Positions 8,347-15,600 of a DNA stretch of 16,617 bases are shown here, piece after piece (the stretch's first letter is position 1; the number at the start of each line of letters is the position of its first letter). Origin of the DNA: Methylococcaceae bacterium. Its GTDB lineage: Bacteria; Pseudomonadota; Gammaproteobacteria; Methylococcales; Methylococcaceae. Both the position numbers and the translations under genes were made by a program. The notes beneath the pieces are model-generated. The model saw only the letters and a list, made by a program, of their open reading frames with translations, was not told the origin of the DNA and did not search any database. The stretch covers positions 1 to 16,617 of the forward strand of contig VEPB01000043.1 of assembly GCA_012026715.1 (NCBI GenBank), in the 5' to 3' direction.

Positions 8347-9645
8347 TCAGGGAAGGGCCTGCATCAACTGGTCGGCCAGCAATCGGTACGCCTCGTCGAA
8401 ATGGTGGTCGCCGCCGAGCTTGACGACTTTGACTCCGGCGTCCTCCAGGCCCGAGCAGCCGCTGTCGGTTTCGTCGGCGCCGTAAATGCAAAGCCGCCGG
8501 ATGTCTGCCAGTCTGCGGATTTCCGGCCCGGTCGGCCACTGTCCGTCGGAGCCGCTGCCGAGCCAATCGCTCAAATGAAATTCAAAGGCGCCGTTCTGCC
8601 CCAGCCCGAGGAATGCCGCCAGCCTGACCCGCTGGCGCGCCTCGGGCGCAAGCCGGGTGATGACGAAGGGCAGCACGTCGGCGCCGAAGGAATAACCGAC
8701 CAGCATTATCCGCGACTTGTTCCAGGCGCGACTGTAGTGAGCGATGACGCGCTCCAAGTCGTGGGCCGTCCGTTCCGGCGTTTTTGCGCTCCAGAAATAA
8801 CTCAGCGAGTCCCAGCCGACGGTGTCGATGCCTCTCGCCGCCAATTCGGCGGCAAGGCCGCGGTCGATGGCGGCCCAGCCTCCGTCTCCCGACAACAAGA
8901 TCGCCAGCAGATCGGTGGAATGTCCAGTGGCGCGGACTTCGGTCAACGGGACTCCGGCAACCTCGCCGGTCGCTGCGGCCTGATCGGGAATGCGCGGATC
9001 CAGCCATTGCAGCAGGGCGGTCAGTTCCGCGGGCACCGGCGGCCTGCCGGCGGAGGCGGCAAGGTCGACCCGTTTGGCGTTGTCGATGCGGCCGATGTAG
9101 CGGGCGGCCGCGCCGGCATCGCAGGCGGGCGCCGCTTGAAACACGTACCAGTTGACCGGCAAATGGGTCGGAACCGCCGGGTCCGGACAACCGGCGGGCG
9201 CGACCGGCGGACAGAAATCCAGGCTGATCCCCGCGTGGAATTGGCCGCTGGATGCCCCCGCCAGAGCGAGCACGACCTGACTGGCGCCTCTGCCGCTGCC
9301 CAGCAGTATGGGCGCGCGATCCGGCAGGCTGGGGTCGCGGGCCTTCAGCGTGCCGAGGAGGTTCCCGTAGTCGGTGTCGCGAGTCTGGCAGTTAGCCCGG
9401 TCAGGGAACGCCGGAGCGGCGACTTTGGGTTCCACCACGGCAACCGTGTAGGTCAGATTTTGCAACTGATCGAGCAGCGCCGGGTCCGGTCGCGGATCGG
9501 CCAGGTACAGCACCACGCCCTTGGAATTGCCGGGGGGCGCGAACACCGTAAATCCGGTCGCCGGCGCGGCTTGGGAATTCGCCATCCAGGTCAAGTTCGA
9601 CAACACCAGGATGGCTGCCAGGGTCAGCGGGGCGATCATGCGCAT
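8347..9645 (-). CDS. acvB: AcvB/VirJ-family periplasmic hydrolase, probable aminoacyl-PG hydrolase
   Basis: From the chosen ATG at 9645 the protein is 432 residues. A signal peptide (hydrophobic 4-20, cleavage after NSQA near 26) precedes two alpha/beta-hydrolase halves. The second half is the VirJ domain: LLSGDGGWAAIDRG at 250-263, WDSLSYFW at 278-285, nucleophile elbow GYSFG with Ser319, and GGDHHFDE with His414/His415. AcvB of Agrobacterium hydrolyses lysyl-phosphatidylglycerol, and in rhizobia acvB/atvA pairs with lpiA/mprF. Here it precedes mprF by 10 bases, so substrate maker and remover share one transcript. The frame is open to an ATG at 9816 (489 residues); starts at 9675 or 9639 are also possible. 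I chose the start by signal-peptide fit, since no ribosome site is clear. Confidence 0.88.
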   Translation of the reverse strand: MRMIAPLTLAAILVLSNLTWMANSQAAPATGFTVFAPPGNSKGVVLYLADPRPDPALLDQLQNLTYTVAVVEPKVAAPAFPDRANCQTRDTDYGNLLGTLKARDPSLPDRAPILLGSGRGASQVVLALAGASSGQFHAGISLDFCPPVAPAGCPDPAVPTHLPVNWYVFQAAPACDAGAAARYIGRIDNAKRVDLAASAGRPPVPAELTALLQWLDPRIPDQAAATGEVAGVPLTEVRATGHSTDLLAILLSGDGGWAAIDRGLAAELAARGIDTVGWDSLSYFWSAKTPERTAHDLERVIAHYSRAWNKSRIMLVGYSFGADVLPFVITRLAPEARQRVRLAAFLGLGQNGAFEFHLSDWLGSGSDGQWPTGPEIRRLADIRRLCIYGADETDSGCSGLEDAGVKVVKLGGDHHFDEAYRLLADQLMQALP

Positions 9646-9895
9646 GGCGGATCCGGGGGGGCGGAGAGCTCTCATCATCCTCGCGCCGCGCGGTGAAGTC
9701 ACGGGAGACATCGAAGCAGACCAGGCCGCATCACAGGCGCGGGGGCCGGCAATTCCAAGCAGAGAGGTGCAGTGAAGCCGGTTTCGCCGTAAGATTTGCC
9801 TCCCCGCTGGTTGCAAGACGGAGGTTCGGTTGAAAGCAAATCCCGCATGGCGTCCTCCGGTCGCCGCAATCGGTTAAGACTGTCTCCAACCCGCC

Positions 9896-10396
9896 ATGTC
9901 CCGTTGGCGCCCGCCTGCTGAAGCGAAGTCGGCTTACATCACCCCGGAGGGGTTCGAACTGCTGCAGCAGGAATTGCGCGGTCTGTGGGGCCGCCGCGCC
10001 GAAGTCACCCAGGCCTTGAGCGCCGCGGCGGCGGAAGGCGACCGCTCGGAAAATGCCGAATACATTTATCGCAAGAAGGAACTGCGGGAAATCGACCGGC
10101 GCATCCGCTATCTGCAGAAGCGGCTGCCGGATCTGGAAGTGGTACGCCCCAATCCATTGGCCAAGCAGGTATTCTTCGGCGCCTGGGTGACTTTGGAAGA
10201 CGATGACGGCGCCGAACATGTTTATCGGATCGTCGGGCCTGACGAAATCGATCCGTCCCAGGGCTGGATCAGCGTCGATTCGCCGGTCGCCCGGGCCTTG
10301 CTCAAAAAGCGGGTGGATGAAGAAGTCAATGTCGAAACCCCTTCGGGATCGGCCCTGTATTTCGTCACGTCGATCCGCTATCAGCTGGAAAGCTGA
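9896..10396 (+). CDS. greB: Transcript cleavage factor GreB
   Basis: A 166-residue Gre factor that enters the secondary channel of RNA polymerase and stimulates cleavage of backtracked RNA. The N-terminal coiled coil (about 18-82) carries the tip segment GDRSENAEY at 48-56, with acidic residues Asp49 and Glu52 that help place the catalytic metal. The following IYRKKELREIDRRIRYL is GreB-type rather than GreA-type. The C-terminal FKBP-like domain (about 88-162) is intact. It is divergent from acvB across a 250-bp region in which I see no convincing promoter or ribosome site. Its last 16 bases overlap the end of the kinase gene on the other strand. Confidence 0.95.
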   Translation: MSRWRPPAEAKSAYITPEGFELLQQELRGLWGRRAEVTQALSAAAAEGDRSENAEYIYRKKELREIDRRIRYLQKRLPDLEVVRPNPLAKQVFFGAWVTLEDDDGAEHVYRIVGPDEIDPSQGWISVDSPVARALLKKRVDEEVNVETPSGSALYFVTSIRYQLES

Positions 10397-11724
10397 GACC
10401 GACAGCCGAATTTGCACGTTACCCGCAGCCCCCTGCCGGTCGGACCTTCCCCCAATTCCAGGTTGGCCCCGTGCAGTTGGGCGATCCGGCTGACGATGGA
10501 CAGCCCCAGCCCGGAACCGGGCTCGCCCGTTCCCACCACCCGATAGAACCGGTCCAGGATCCGTAGCCGTTGCGTGGCCGGAACCCCGGGGCCTTGATCC
10601 GTCACGTCCAGCCACGGGCTGCCGTCGTCGAGGCCGGTCGTCACGCTGATGGTGGTGTGGGGCGGGCTGTAGCGGATGGCATTGTCGAGCAGATTGCGCA
10701 GCAACACCCGCAGCAATTCCGGGTTGCCCAAAACGGAGGCCGGCGCCCCCTGAAACTGGAGGTCGACCCGCTTGGCATGGGCCTGTTCGGCGTGCTCCGC
10801 CAAGACTTCCCGGGCCAGACCGTCCAGGTCGCAGAGCCGGGCCGATTCGCCGGCCTTGCCGCTTTCCAGGCGGGCCAGGGTCAGCAACTGGGCGATCAAG
10901 TGGCTGAGGCGGTCGCAGCCGCTGATGACCCGTTCCAGCGCGGCTTGGCGCTCGCTGGCGTCAATCGCGCCTTGCGCCACCTGGGCCTGGGCGCGGATGC
11001 CGGCGATCGGCGTGCGCAGTTCGTGCGAAGCGTCGGCCGTGAAGCGGCGCTCGTTATCCAGGGACAGCCGGATGCGCCGGAACAGATCGTTGAGCTGATC
11101 CACCAGGGGCAGCACTTCCTGCGGCGCGCCGCCGACCGGTAACGGCTCCAGGCTGTCGGGTTGCCGGTGGGCGACCGCTTCCGCCAGGGCTTTCAGCGGC
11201 TTGACGGCGCGGTGGATGGCCAGCGTCAGCAGGATCGCCAGCACCGGCAGGGCGGCTAGCAGAGGGATCAACAAATGTTCCAGGATTTCATCCCGCACCA
11301 GCCAGCGCGAATTCATCCGCTCGCCGACCTGGATCAAGGCGGTGCCTTCGGGAGTCCAGGCGCTGTAGACCCGAAACTGTTCGGTATCGCTGAAGCCCCG
11401 ATCCGCCGCCGTCAGGCGCGCGGCCGGAGCCGTCGCCGAGCGTAGCCGCAGGCGGCCGTTGCGATCCCAGACCTGGTAGATCAGGTGGCGCTCGTACTGA
11501 TGATCGGTCGGCACCCGCTCCAACTCGATTTCGCCTTCGTCGTCTTCCACTTTCAGGTTCGCCATCAGCAAAGACGCCGACTGCGCCAGATGGGCGTCGA
11601 GCAGGATGTCCAGTTCCCGCCGGGTGTCCAGATAGCCGGTCACTGCCACTACCGTCCAGGTCACCAGAGTGACTGCCAGGGTGGCGAGCAGCAGGCGCAG
11701 GCGCAGGGAGCCGGAGCGCTTCAT
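10381..11724 (-). CDS. Sensor histidine kinase (QseC/TctE/PmrB-like)
   Basis: A 447-residue inner-membrane kinase. Transmembrane helix 1 spans about 9-30, the periplasmic sensor region about 32-148, and helix 2 about 150-170. HAMP-like and dimerisation segments carry the H-box FTADASHELRTPIAGI with His234. The ATP-binding domain has Asn344/Asn348 (RNLLDNAIRYSP), DQGPG at 376-380 and GSGLGL at 403-408. All catalytic boxes are intact. It overlaps the response regulator gene by 4 bases (ATGA type), so the two are coupled partners. It is the last gene of the shp operon, suggesting that it senses a signal linked to that redox chain. Acidic DDEGEIELE at 61-69 of the sensor is reminiscent of metal-sensing kinases, but the signal is unknown. 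The 3' end overlaps greB. Confidence 0.95.
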   Translation of the reverse strand: MKRSGSLRLRLLLATLAVTLVTWTVVAVTGYLDTRRELDILLDAHLAQSASLLMANLKVEDDEGEIELERVPTDHQYERHLIYQVWDRNGRLRLRSATAPAARLTAADRGFSDTEQFRVYSAWTPEGTALIQVGERMNSRWLVRDEILEHLLIPLLAALPVLAILLTLAIHRAVKPLKALAEAVAHRQPDSLEPLPVGGAPQEVLPLVDQLNDLFRRIRLSLDNERRFTADASHELRTPIAGIRAQAQVAQGAIDASERQAALERVISGCDRLSHLIAQLLTLARLESGKAGESARLCDLDGLAREVLAEHAEQAHAKRVDLQFQGAPASVLGNPELLRVLLRNLLDNAIRYSPPHTTISVTTGLDDGSPWLDVTDQGPGVPATQRLRILDRFYRVVGTGEPGSGLGLSIVSRIAQLHGANLELGEGPTGRGLRVTCKFGCRSQLSS

Positions 11725-12386
11725 GCCGGTTGTTTCGGCAGCATGTAGCCGACCCCGCGCAGGGTGACGATCAGGTCCGGCGCCAGCTTGCGGCGCAGGT
11801 GATGGATGTGGACCTCGATGGCATTGGATTCGATCTCCTCGCCCCAGGCGTAGAGCCGTTGCGCCAGCTGGTCCTTGGACAGCACCTTGCCGGGTTCGCG
11901 GGCCAGTTCATGGAGCAGGTCGAATTCCCGCGCCGCCAGTTCCACCGGCGTGCCGCGGTACTGGACCGCCCGGCCTTGCGGATCGATCTGGAGCGGGCCG
12001 ACGGTCAGAACCGGGCTGGCCTGGCCGGCCGAGCGCCGCACCAGGGCGCGCAGACGGGCGGCCAGTTCGCCGAGGTCGCAGGGCTTGACCAGGTAGTCGT
12101 CGGCACCGGCATCGAGGCCGGCGATGCGGGCGGCGATGGCGTCGCGGGCGGTGAGGATCAGCACCGGAACCCGGTCCTGGCGCTGCCGCAGTTGCTGCAA
12201 CAGCTCGATGCCCGACAGCCGCGGCAGGCCCAGGTCCAAAACCACAGCCGCAAAGCTTTCCGTTTCCAGCGCCAATTGGGCCGAACGGCCGTCCTTGAGC
12301 CAGTCCACGGTGAAGCCGCCCTGGCGCAGTCCGCCCCGCAGACCGTCACCCAGCAAGTCGTCGTCTTCCACCAACAGGATGCGCAT
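11721..12386 (-). CDS. OmpR-family response regulator (QseB/PmrA/TctD-like)
   Basis: A 221-residue two-domain regulator. The receiver domain (1-115) has acidic pocket Glu7/Asp8/Asp9, phospho-acceptor Asp51 in VVLDLGLP, Thr79 in LILTARD and Lys101 in LVKPCD. The C-terminal winged helix (about 125-220) ends with the recognition region SNAIEVHIHHLRRKL and the wing TLRGVGYML. Its partner is the kinase encoded immediately downstream with a 4-base overlap. It lies 18 bases after the cytochrome b gene on the same strand, so it is probably co-transcribed with shp-dhc-cytb and may autoregulate that operon. A PmrA/QseB-like site is proposed upstream of shp at 14000-14016. Confidence 0.96.
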   Translation of the reverse strand: MRILLVEDDDLLGDGLRGGLRQGGFTVDWLKDGRSAQLALETESFAAVVLDLGLPRLSGIELLQQLRQRQDRVPVLILTARDAIAARIAGLDAGADDYLVKPCDLGELAARLRALVRRSAGQASPVLTVGPLQIDPQGRAVQYRGTPVELAAREFDLLHELAREPGKVLSKDQLAQRLYAWGEEIESNAIEVHIHHLRRKLAPDLIVTLRGVGYMLPKQPA

Positions 12387-12404
12387 GTCAACAAATCCAG
12401 AAGG

Positions 12405-13067
12405 TCAATCGTCGTCGTCGGCCGCGACCGGGTGGCTCAACAGGCTCGCCGTGCGCTCCGCCCCTCCGAGCAGCCAGCCCCAGGTGCCCAGGACGGCCAG
12501 CAGGATCAGCACGCCCAGCATCCGGTAAGGCCGGTCGCTTTGTTCTTCCGGGAGGCCCGGCTTGGTCCCCGTGACCATCGCCCGCACCAGGTTCTCTCGG
12601 TGCAGCAGGCTGCTCGCGCCGACTCCGGCGATATGCACCAGCACCACCGCCAGCATCAGGTTGGCCAAGCCTTCGTGAACCTCTTCGAACAGGTCGCCGC
12701 CGATTTCCAGGTCGAGCAGCCGGCCCGTCAGACCGGCGCCGAGGCCGGTGCCGATCAGCGCCAGAATCGCCCAGCCGCCGGCCGGATTGTGGCCGACATA
12801 GTGTTGCGGCCGAGGTTGCAGCAAGGAGCGGAGATAGGACCAGACCACCCGCGGACCCGCGACGAATTCGCCGAAACGGGCGTAGCGGGAACCGGCGAAC
12901 CCCCAGATGAGCCGGAAGGCCAGCAGACTCAACAGGGTGTAGCCGAGCCAGGCGTGGATGTCGCGCCAGCGCTCGCTGTCTCCGGTGATGAACAGGCCGG
13001 CGAAGCAGATCACCAGGCTCCAGTGGACGATGCGCGTGGGCAGGTCCCAGACTCGAATTGTGTTCAT
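12405..13067 (-). CDS. Membrane cytochrome b (b561/Ni-hydrogenase type)
   Basis: A 220-residue protein with four to five hydrophobic helices (about 12-28, 38-57, 97-116, 134-152, 183-201). It has histidines expected to ligate two b hemes: His15 in RIVHWSL, His38 in DIHAWLGY, His131 in EEVHEGL and His145 in LVHIAGV. The HxE...LVHI spacing is typical of the cytochrome b561-like, nickel-hydrogenase-type family. It probably takes electrons from the quinol pool and passes them to the periplasmic diheme cytochrome encoded just upstream (21-base gap). The C-terminus is an acidic AADDDD tail. A GGAG sequence about 10 bases before the ATG supports the start. The role as electron donor is inferred from the shp-dhc-cytb gene order known in other bacteria. 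Confidence 0.9.
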   Translation of the reverse strand: MNTIRVWDLPTRIVHWSLVICFAGLFITGDSERWRDIHAWLGYTLLSLLAFRLIWGFAGSRYARFGEFVAGPRVVWSYLRSLLQPRPQHYVGHNPAGGWAILALIGTGLGAGLTGRLLDLEIGGDLFEEVHEGLANLMLAVVLVHIAGVGASSLLHRENLVRAMVTGTKPGLPEEQSDRPYRMLGVLILLAVLGTWGWLLGGAERTASLLSHPVAADDDD

Positions 13068-13088
13068 GGATCGATATCTCCGTAGTCG

Positions 13089-13532
13089 TTAGGGTAGCTT
13101 GATCTCGTGTTCAGAATATCGCCCTTCGGCCGCGCGCGGATGGCAGGCGGCACAATTGGACTTGGATTTGACCCGGCCCCATTGCGCCACCGTGATGTCG
13201 TCGTGCTCGTGCCGGAACCAGGCCGTCTCGCTGACGCGGAGGACCGGCGCGCCGCTGGGCTTTCGGCGGGCGTGGGCGGCCAGGTAGATCCGGATCTGCT
13301 CCAGGGTGGGCGGCTCAACCGTCGCGTCCACCTGGAAATGCCGATCCAGCTGACCCAGCAGCGCCTGCCACGATGCGGCGTCCAACAGTTGCGGCGGGTA
13401 CGGAATGTGGCAGCTGCCGCATTCGCCCACATAAGTCGGATCCAGCGGGGCTCGGCCGCTGCCGCCGCTGGCCGTGGCGGAGCCGAGAGGCAGTGCGGCC
13501 AGCAGGGCCAAGAGCGCGATTCGTTGGTTCAT
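13089..13532 (-). CDS. dhc: Diheme cytochrome c (DHC)
   Basis: A 147-residue protein with signal peptide MNQRIALLALLAALPLGSATA (1-21) and two heme c sites, CGSCH at 38-42 and CAACH at 127-131. Histidines such as His65, His87, His108 and His110 are available as sixth ligands. Layout and length fit the dihaem cytochrome c family that is encoded beside SHP and is its electron donor. It acts in the periplasm. A good GAGGAAA ribosome site lies 5 bases upstream of the ATG. The gene is 10 bases after shp and 21 before the cytochrome b gene, in one operon. Confidence 0.93.
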   Translation of the reverse strand: MNQRIALLALLAALPLGSATASGGSGRAPLDPTYVGECGSCHIPYPPQLLDAASWQALLGQLDRHFQVDATVEPPTLEQIRIYLAAHARRKPSGAPVLRVSETAWFRHEHDDITVAQWGRVKSKSNCAACHPRAAEGRYSEHEIKLP

Positions 13533-13542
13533 GGCGGTTTCC

Positions 13543-13950
13543 TCAGGATTTCAGGCTGAGCAGATAGGTCAGCACGTCGCCCTTTTCGGCGGCGCTGCAC
13601 TCCCGCTTCAGCACGTCGTTGCAATTGCGCTTGAACCACTTGGCGACCTTGCGAGGGTCGGCGAAGCGTTCCGGATTGGCGGCCGGCGCCAGGGGGGCGA
13701 TGGTCTTGTCGGTGACCGCGTGCTTGCCCGGCTGGGTCGGCTTGTCGGTGTGACAGGTGGAGCAGCTCCAGTCACCGTGGCGGCGGCTGAAGAATTGGGC
13801 GCCGCGACCGGCATCGAAGCCGGCGAATTGCGGGTTCTCCTGTCGTGCGGTTTGCTGGAAGTCCGCCAGAAAATCCTGGGGTTGCGCGGCGTGGGCCAGG
13901 GTCGTGGCGCTCGCGAGCGCCAGCAGGCAGAACAGTTGGGTCTTGGTCAT
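13543..13950 (-). CDS. shp: SHP-type monoheme cytochrome c (oxygen/NO-binding)
   Basis: From the ATG at 13950 it has 135 residues: signal peptide MTKTQLFCLLALASATTLAHA (1-21), then a small class I-like cytochrome with one heme site CSTCH at 63-67. APLAPAANPERFADPRKVAKW and RNCN at 108-111 match the sphaeroides heme protein family. In SHP of Rhodobacter sphaeroides the sixth ligand is Asn88 of the RNCN motif, which leaves on reduction and lets O2 or NO bind; Asn109 is the equivalent here. Cys110 and Cys118 correspond to the SHP disulfide. GGAA lies about 8 bases upstream. The frame extends to 14091, but the signal peptide fixes the start. It is the first gene of the shp-dhc-cytb-regulator-kinase unit. 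Confidence 0.93.
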   Translation of the reverse strand: MTKTQLFCLLALASATTLAHAAQPQDFLADFQQTARQENPQFAGFDAGRGAQFFSRRHGDWSCSTCHTDKPTQPGKHAVTDKTIAPLAPAANPERFADPRKVAKWFKRNCNDVLKRECSAAEKGDVLTYLLSLKS

Positions 13951-13999
13951 CGGTCGTTTCCGGATCGGTGAAAAGGTGGTGCCATCATCCCGGCGCGAG

Positions 14000-14016
14000 C
14001 TTAAGGAACTATTACC
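14000..14016 (-). promoter_or_regulatory. Possible PmrA/QseB-type box in the shp promoter
   Basis: On the minus strand GGTAAT-N5-CTTAAG stands 50-66 bases before the shp ATG and is followed after 10 bases by GATGAT, a possible -10. PmrA/QseB-type regulators bind two YTTAAK half-sites 5 bases apart; the second half is perfect and the first matches 4 of 6. The operon encodes a regulator of this family, so autoregulation is plausible. This is a weak single-site match by eye. Confidence 0.3.
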
Positions 14017-14020
14017 GGCG

Positions 14021-14047
14021 GCTTTTCCACAATTTGGGTGGAAAAGC
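14021..14047. repeat. Perfect 10-bp-arm inverted repeat upstream of shp and tsaB
   Basis: GCTTTTCCAC (14021-14030) and GTGGAAAAGC (14038-14047) are exact inverted arms with a 7-base loop. It lies 70 bases upstream of the shp start and about 200 bases upstream of tsaB, in the 294-bp divergent intergenic region. Another TGTGGACA follows at 14049-14056, so CCACA/TGTGG elements occur repeatedly. With no T-tract after either arm it is more likely an operator than a terminator. The binder is unknown; a resemblance to DnaA boxes (TTATCCACA) was noted, but the match is imperfect. Confidence 0.55.
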
Positions 14048-14244
14048 TTGTGGACATCTTCTGAACGGGCGCGGCAAGCCCTTGACCGCATGGGTTTGCC
14101 CCGAGGCTGGAAACGGTTTGGCCAGGCAAACGGCAGGCAGTGGTCGCGCTCGGGAGCTATGGCGCTCTGGAGATTTTTCTCCGTCTGCCCGAGTCGGCTA
14201 AGATGACCGACTGTTGCGCGTCACCCAGTCCGCTTTTCCCGCCG

Positions 14245-14943
14245 ATGAACATCCTCGCCCTCGATACCGCCACCGAAGCCTGTTCCGCAGCCCTCTATCT
14301 GAGCGGGCAGCTGCTCGAGCGATTCCGTCTCGCGCCGCGCCAACACAACCAGTTGATACTGCCCATGATCGATGAGCTGCTCGCGGAGGCGGGGCTGAGC
14401 CTCGGCCGGCTGGATGCGCTGGCCTTCGGACGTGGGCCAGGCTCATTTACCGGGGTCCGGATCGCCGCCGGCGTGGTGCAGGGGATTGCCTTCGGCGCCG
14501 ACTTGCCGGTGGCGCCGATTTCGACGCTGGCGGCGCTGGCGTCGGAGGCGCTGGAGGAAACCGGGGCGAACTATGCCTTTCCCTGTATCGACGCCCGCAT
14601 GGGGGAGGTCTACTGGGGCGTATACCGCCGAGCCGGTGTCGACCGGGTCGAGCCTGTTGGTGAGGAATGCGTGGTGCCCCCCGAACGGGTCGCGGCGGGC
14701 GCGGAATGGACGGGAGCCGGCATCGGCAGCGGCTGGGGTAGCTACGGCGCCGTCCTGGCCGAGCGAGCGGGGCAGCGGCAGCTGACGGCGGTCCTGGCCG
14801 ACCGTTTCCCGCGGGCCGGCCACATCGCCCGTTTGGCGGTCGCGGAAGTCGGGGCGGGCCGGACCGTCGCGGCCGAGGCGGCGCAGCCGGTTTATCTGCG
14901 CGATCAGGTGGCATGGAAGCCGGGCGAACGGCGGTCGAGCTGA
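14245..14943 (+). CDS. tsaB: tRNA N6-threonylcarbamoyladenosine (t6A) synthesis protein TsaB
   Basis: A 232-residue protein of the ASKHA fold beginning MNILALDTATEACSAAL. It carries the family motifs FGRGPGSFTGVRIA at 61-74 and DARMGEVYWG at 116-125, and the C-terminal PVYLRDQVAWK. TsaB dimerises with TsaD and, with TsaE, transfers threonylcarbamoyl to A37 of ANN-decoding tRNAs; TsaB itself has no catalytic ATPase site. The frame is open upstream to a GTG at 14140, but the conserved start is MNILALDT at 14245. There is no clear ribosome site. The next gene, yciO, begins 29 bases after the stop. Confidence 0.95.
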   Translation: MNILALDTATEACSAALYLSGQLLERFRLAPRQHNQLILPMIDELLAEAGLSLGRLDALAFGRGPGSFTGVRIAAGVVQGIAFGADLPVAPISTLAALASEALEETGANYAFPCIDARMGEVYWGVYRRAGVDRVEPVGEECVVPPERVAAGAEWTGAGIGSGWGSYGAVLAERAGQRQLTAVLADRFPRAGHIARLAVAEVGAGRTVAAEAAQPVYLRDQVAWKPGERRSS

Positions 14944-14954
14944 GGCCGAGGGCT

Positions 14955-14960
14955 TATAGT
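14955..14960 (+). promoter_or_regulatory. Possible -10 element of a short-leader yciO transcript
   Basis: TATAGT (5 of 6 consensus) lies 12 bases before the yciO ATG in the 29-bp gap after tsaB. Transcription from it would start within about 6 bases of the ATG, giving an almost leaderless message, which fits the absence of any Shine-Dalgarno sequence before yciO. No good -35 is seen at 16-18 bp. Confidence 0.3.
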
Positions 14961-14972
14961 ACACTAGCCGCC

Positions 14973-15593
14973 ATGGCCCAATATTTTCAGATCCACCCGC
15001 AGACGCCGCAACTGCGGCTGATTCGGCGCGCGGTGGAGATCGTTCAGGATGGGGGCCTCATCATTTACCCCACCGATTCCTCCTATGCCTTCGGCTGCCG
15101 GCTCGACAACAAGGACGGTTTCGAACGCATCCGCCGGCTGCGCCAGTTGGGCAACGAGCACAAGTTCAGCCTGATCTGCCGGGACCTGTCCCAGGTCGCC
15201 AATTTCGCGAAATTCGGCAACGATGCCTTCCGGATGATCAAGTCGCTGACGCCGGGGCCTTATACCTTCGTGTTGCCGGGCACCCGAGAGGTACCGAGGC
15301 GGCTGCTGCATCCCAAGCGCAAGAGCATCGGCTTTCGCCTGCCCAAGTGCCCGGTCACTCAGCTGTTGGTGGAGGAACTGGGCGAGCCCCTGGTCAGTTC
15401 CACCCTGATCCTGCCGGGCGAGACCACCGCCCTGGCCGATCCGCTGGATATCCGCGACCAATTGGAGAAATCGGTGGAACTGATCATCGACGCGGACGTC
15501 ATTCCCTATGCGCCGTCCACCATCATCGGGTTCCTGGACGATGGCCCGGAACTGATCCGGCTGGGAACCGGCCCCGTACACAACCTTTTTTGA
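14973..15593 (+). CDS. yciO: YciO-type protein of the TsaC/Sua5/YrdC superfamily
   Basis: A 206-residue protein, the length of E. coli YciO. The YrdC fold is shown by IIYPTDSSYAFGC at 30-42, KFSLICRDLS at 64-73, LTPGPYTFVLPGT at 92-104, KSIGFRLP at 117-124 and PSTII at 181-185. TsaC and Sua5 make threonylcarbamoyl-AMP from Thr, bicarbonate and ATP for tRNA t6A. YciO is a related protein whose own role is less clear. Its place next to tsaB suggests a link to t6A, but gene order with the M50 protease and scpA is also commonly conserved. The start at 14973 excludes an upstream in-frame ATG at 14913 that would overlap tsaB. No strong ribosome site. Confidence 0.9.
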   Translation: MAQYFQIHPQTPQLRLIRRAVEIVQDGGLIIYPTDSSYAFGCRLDNKDGFERIRRLRQLGNEHKFSLICRDLSQVANFAKFGNDAFRMIKSLTPGPYTFVLPGTREVPRRLLHPKRKSIGFRLPKCPVTQLLVEELGEPLVSSTLILPGETTALADPLDIRDQLEKSVELIIDADVIPYAPSTIIGFLDDGPELIRLGTGPVHNLF

Positions 15594-15600
15594 TCCCCCG

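Noticed and set aside
8335..9696. 453-codon plus-strand open frame
   Set aside because: Antisense shadow of acvB; the minus-strand frame carries the signal peptide and hydrolase motifs.
11730..13085. 451-codon plus-strand open frame
   Set aside because: Antisense to the response regulator and cytochrome b genes; composition rich in Gln/Ala/Arg, no recognisable fold.
14021..14056. Replication origin with DnaA boxes
   Set aside because: TTTTCCACA and ATGTCCACA resemble DnaA boxes, but each has mismatches. There is no AT-rich unwinding region and no dnaA/dnaN neighbour; the symmetric repeat is better explained as an operator.
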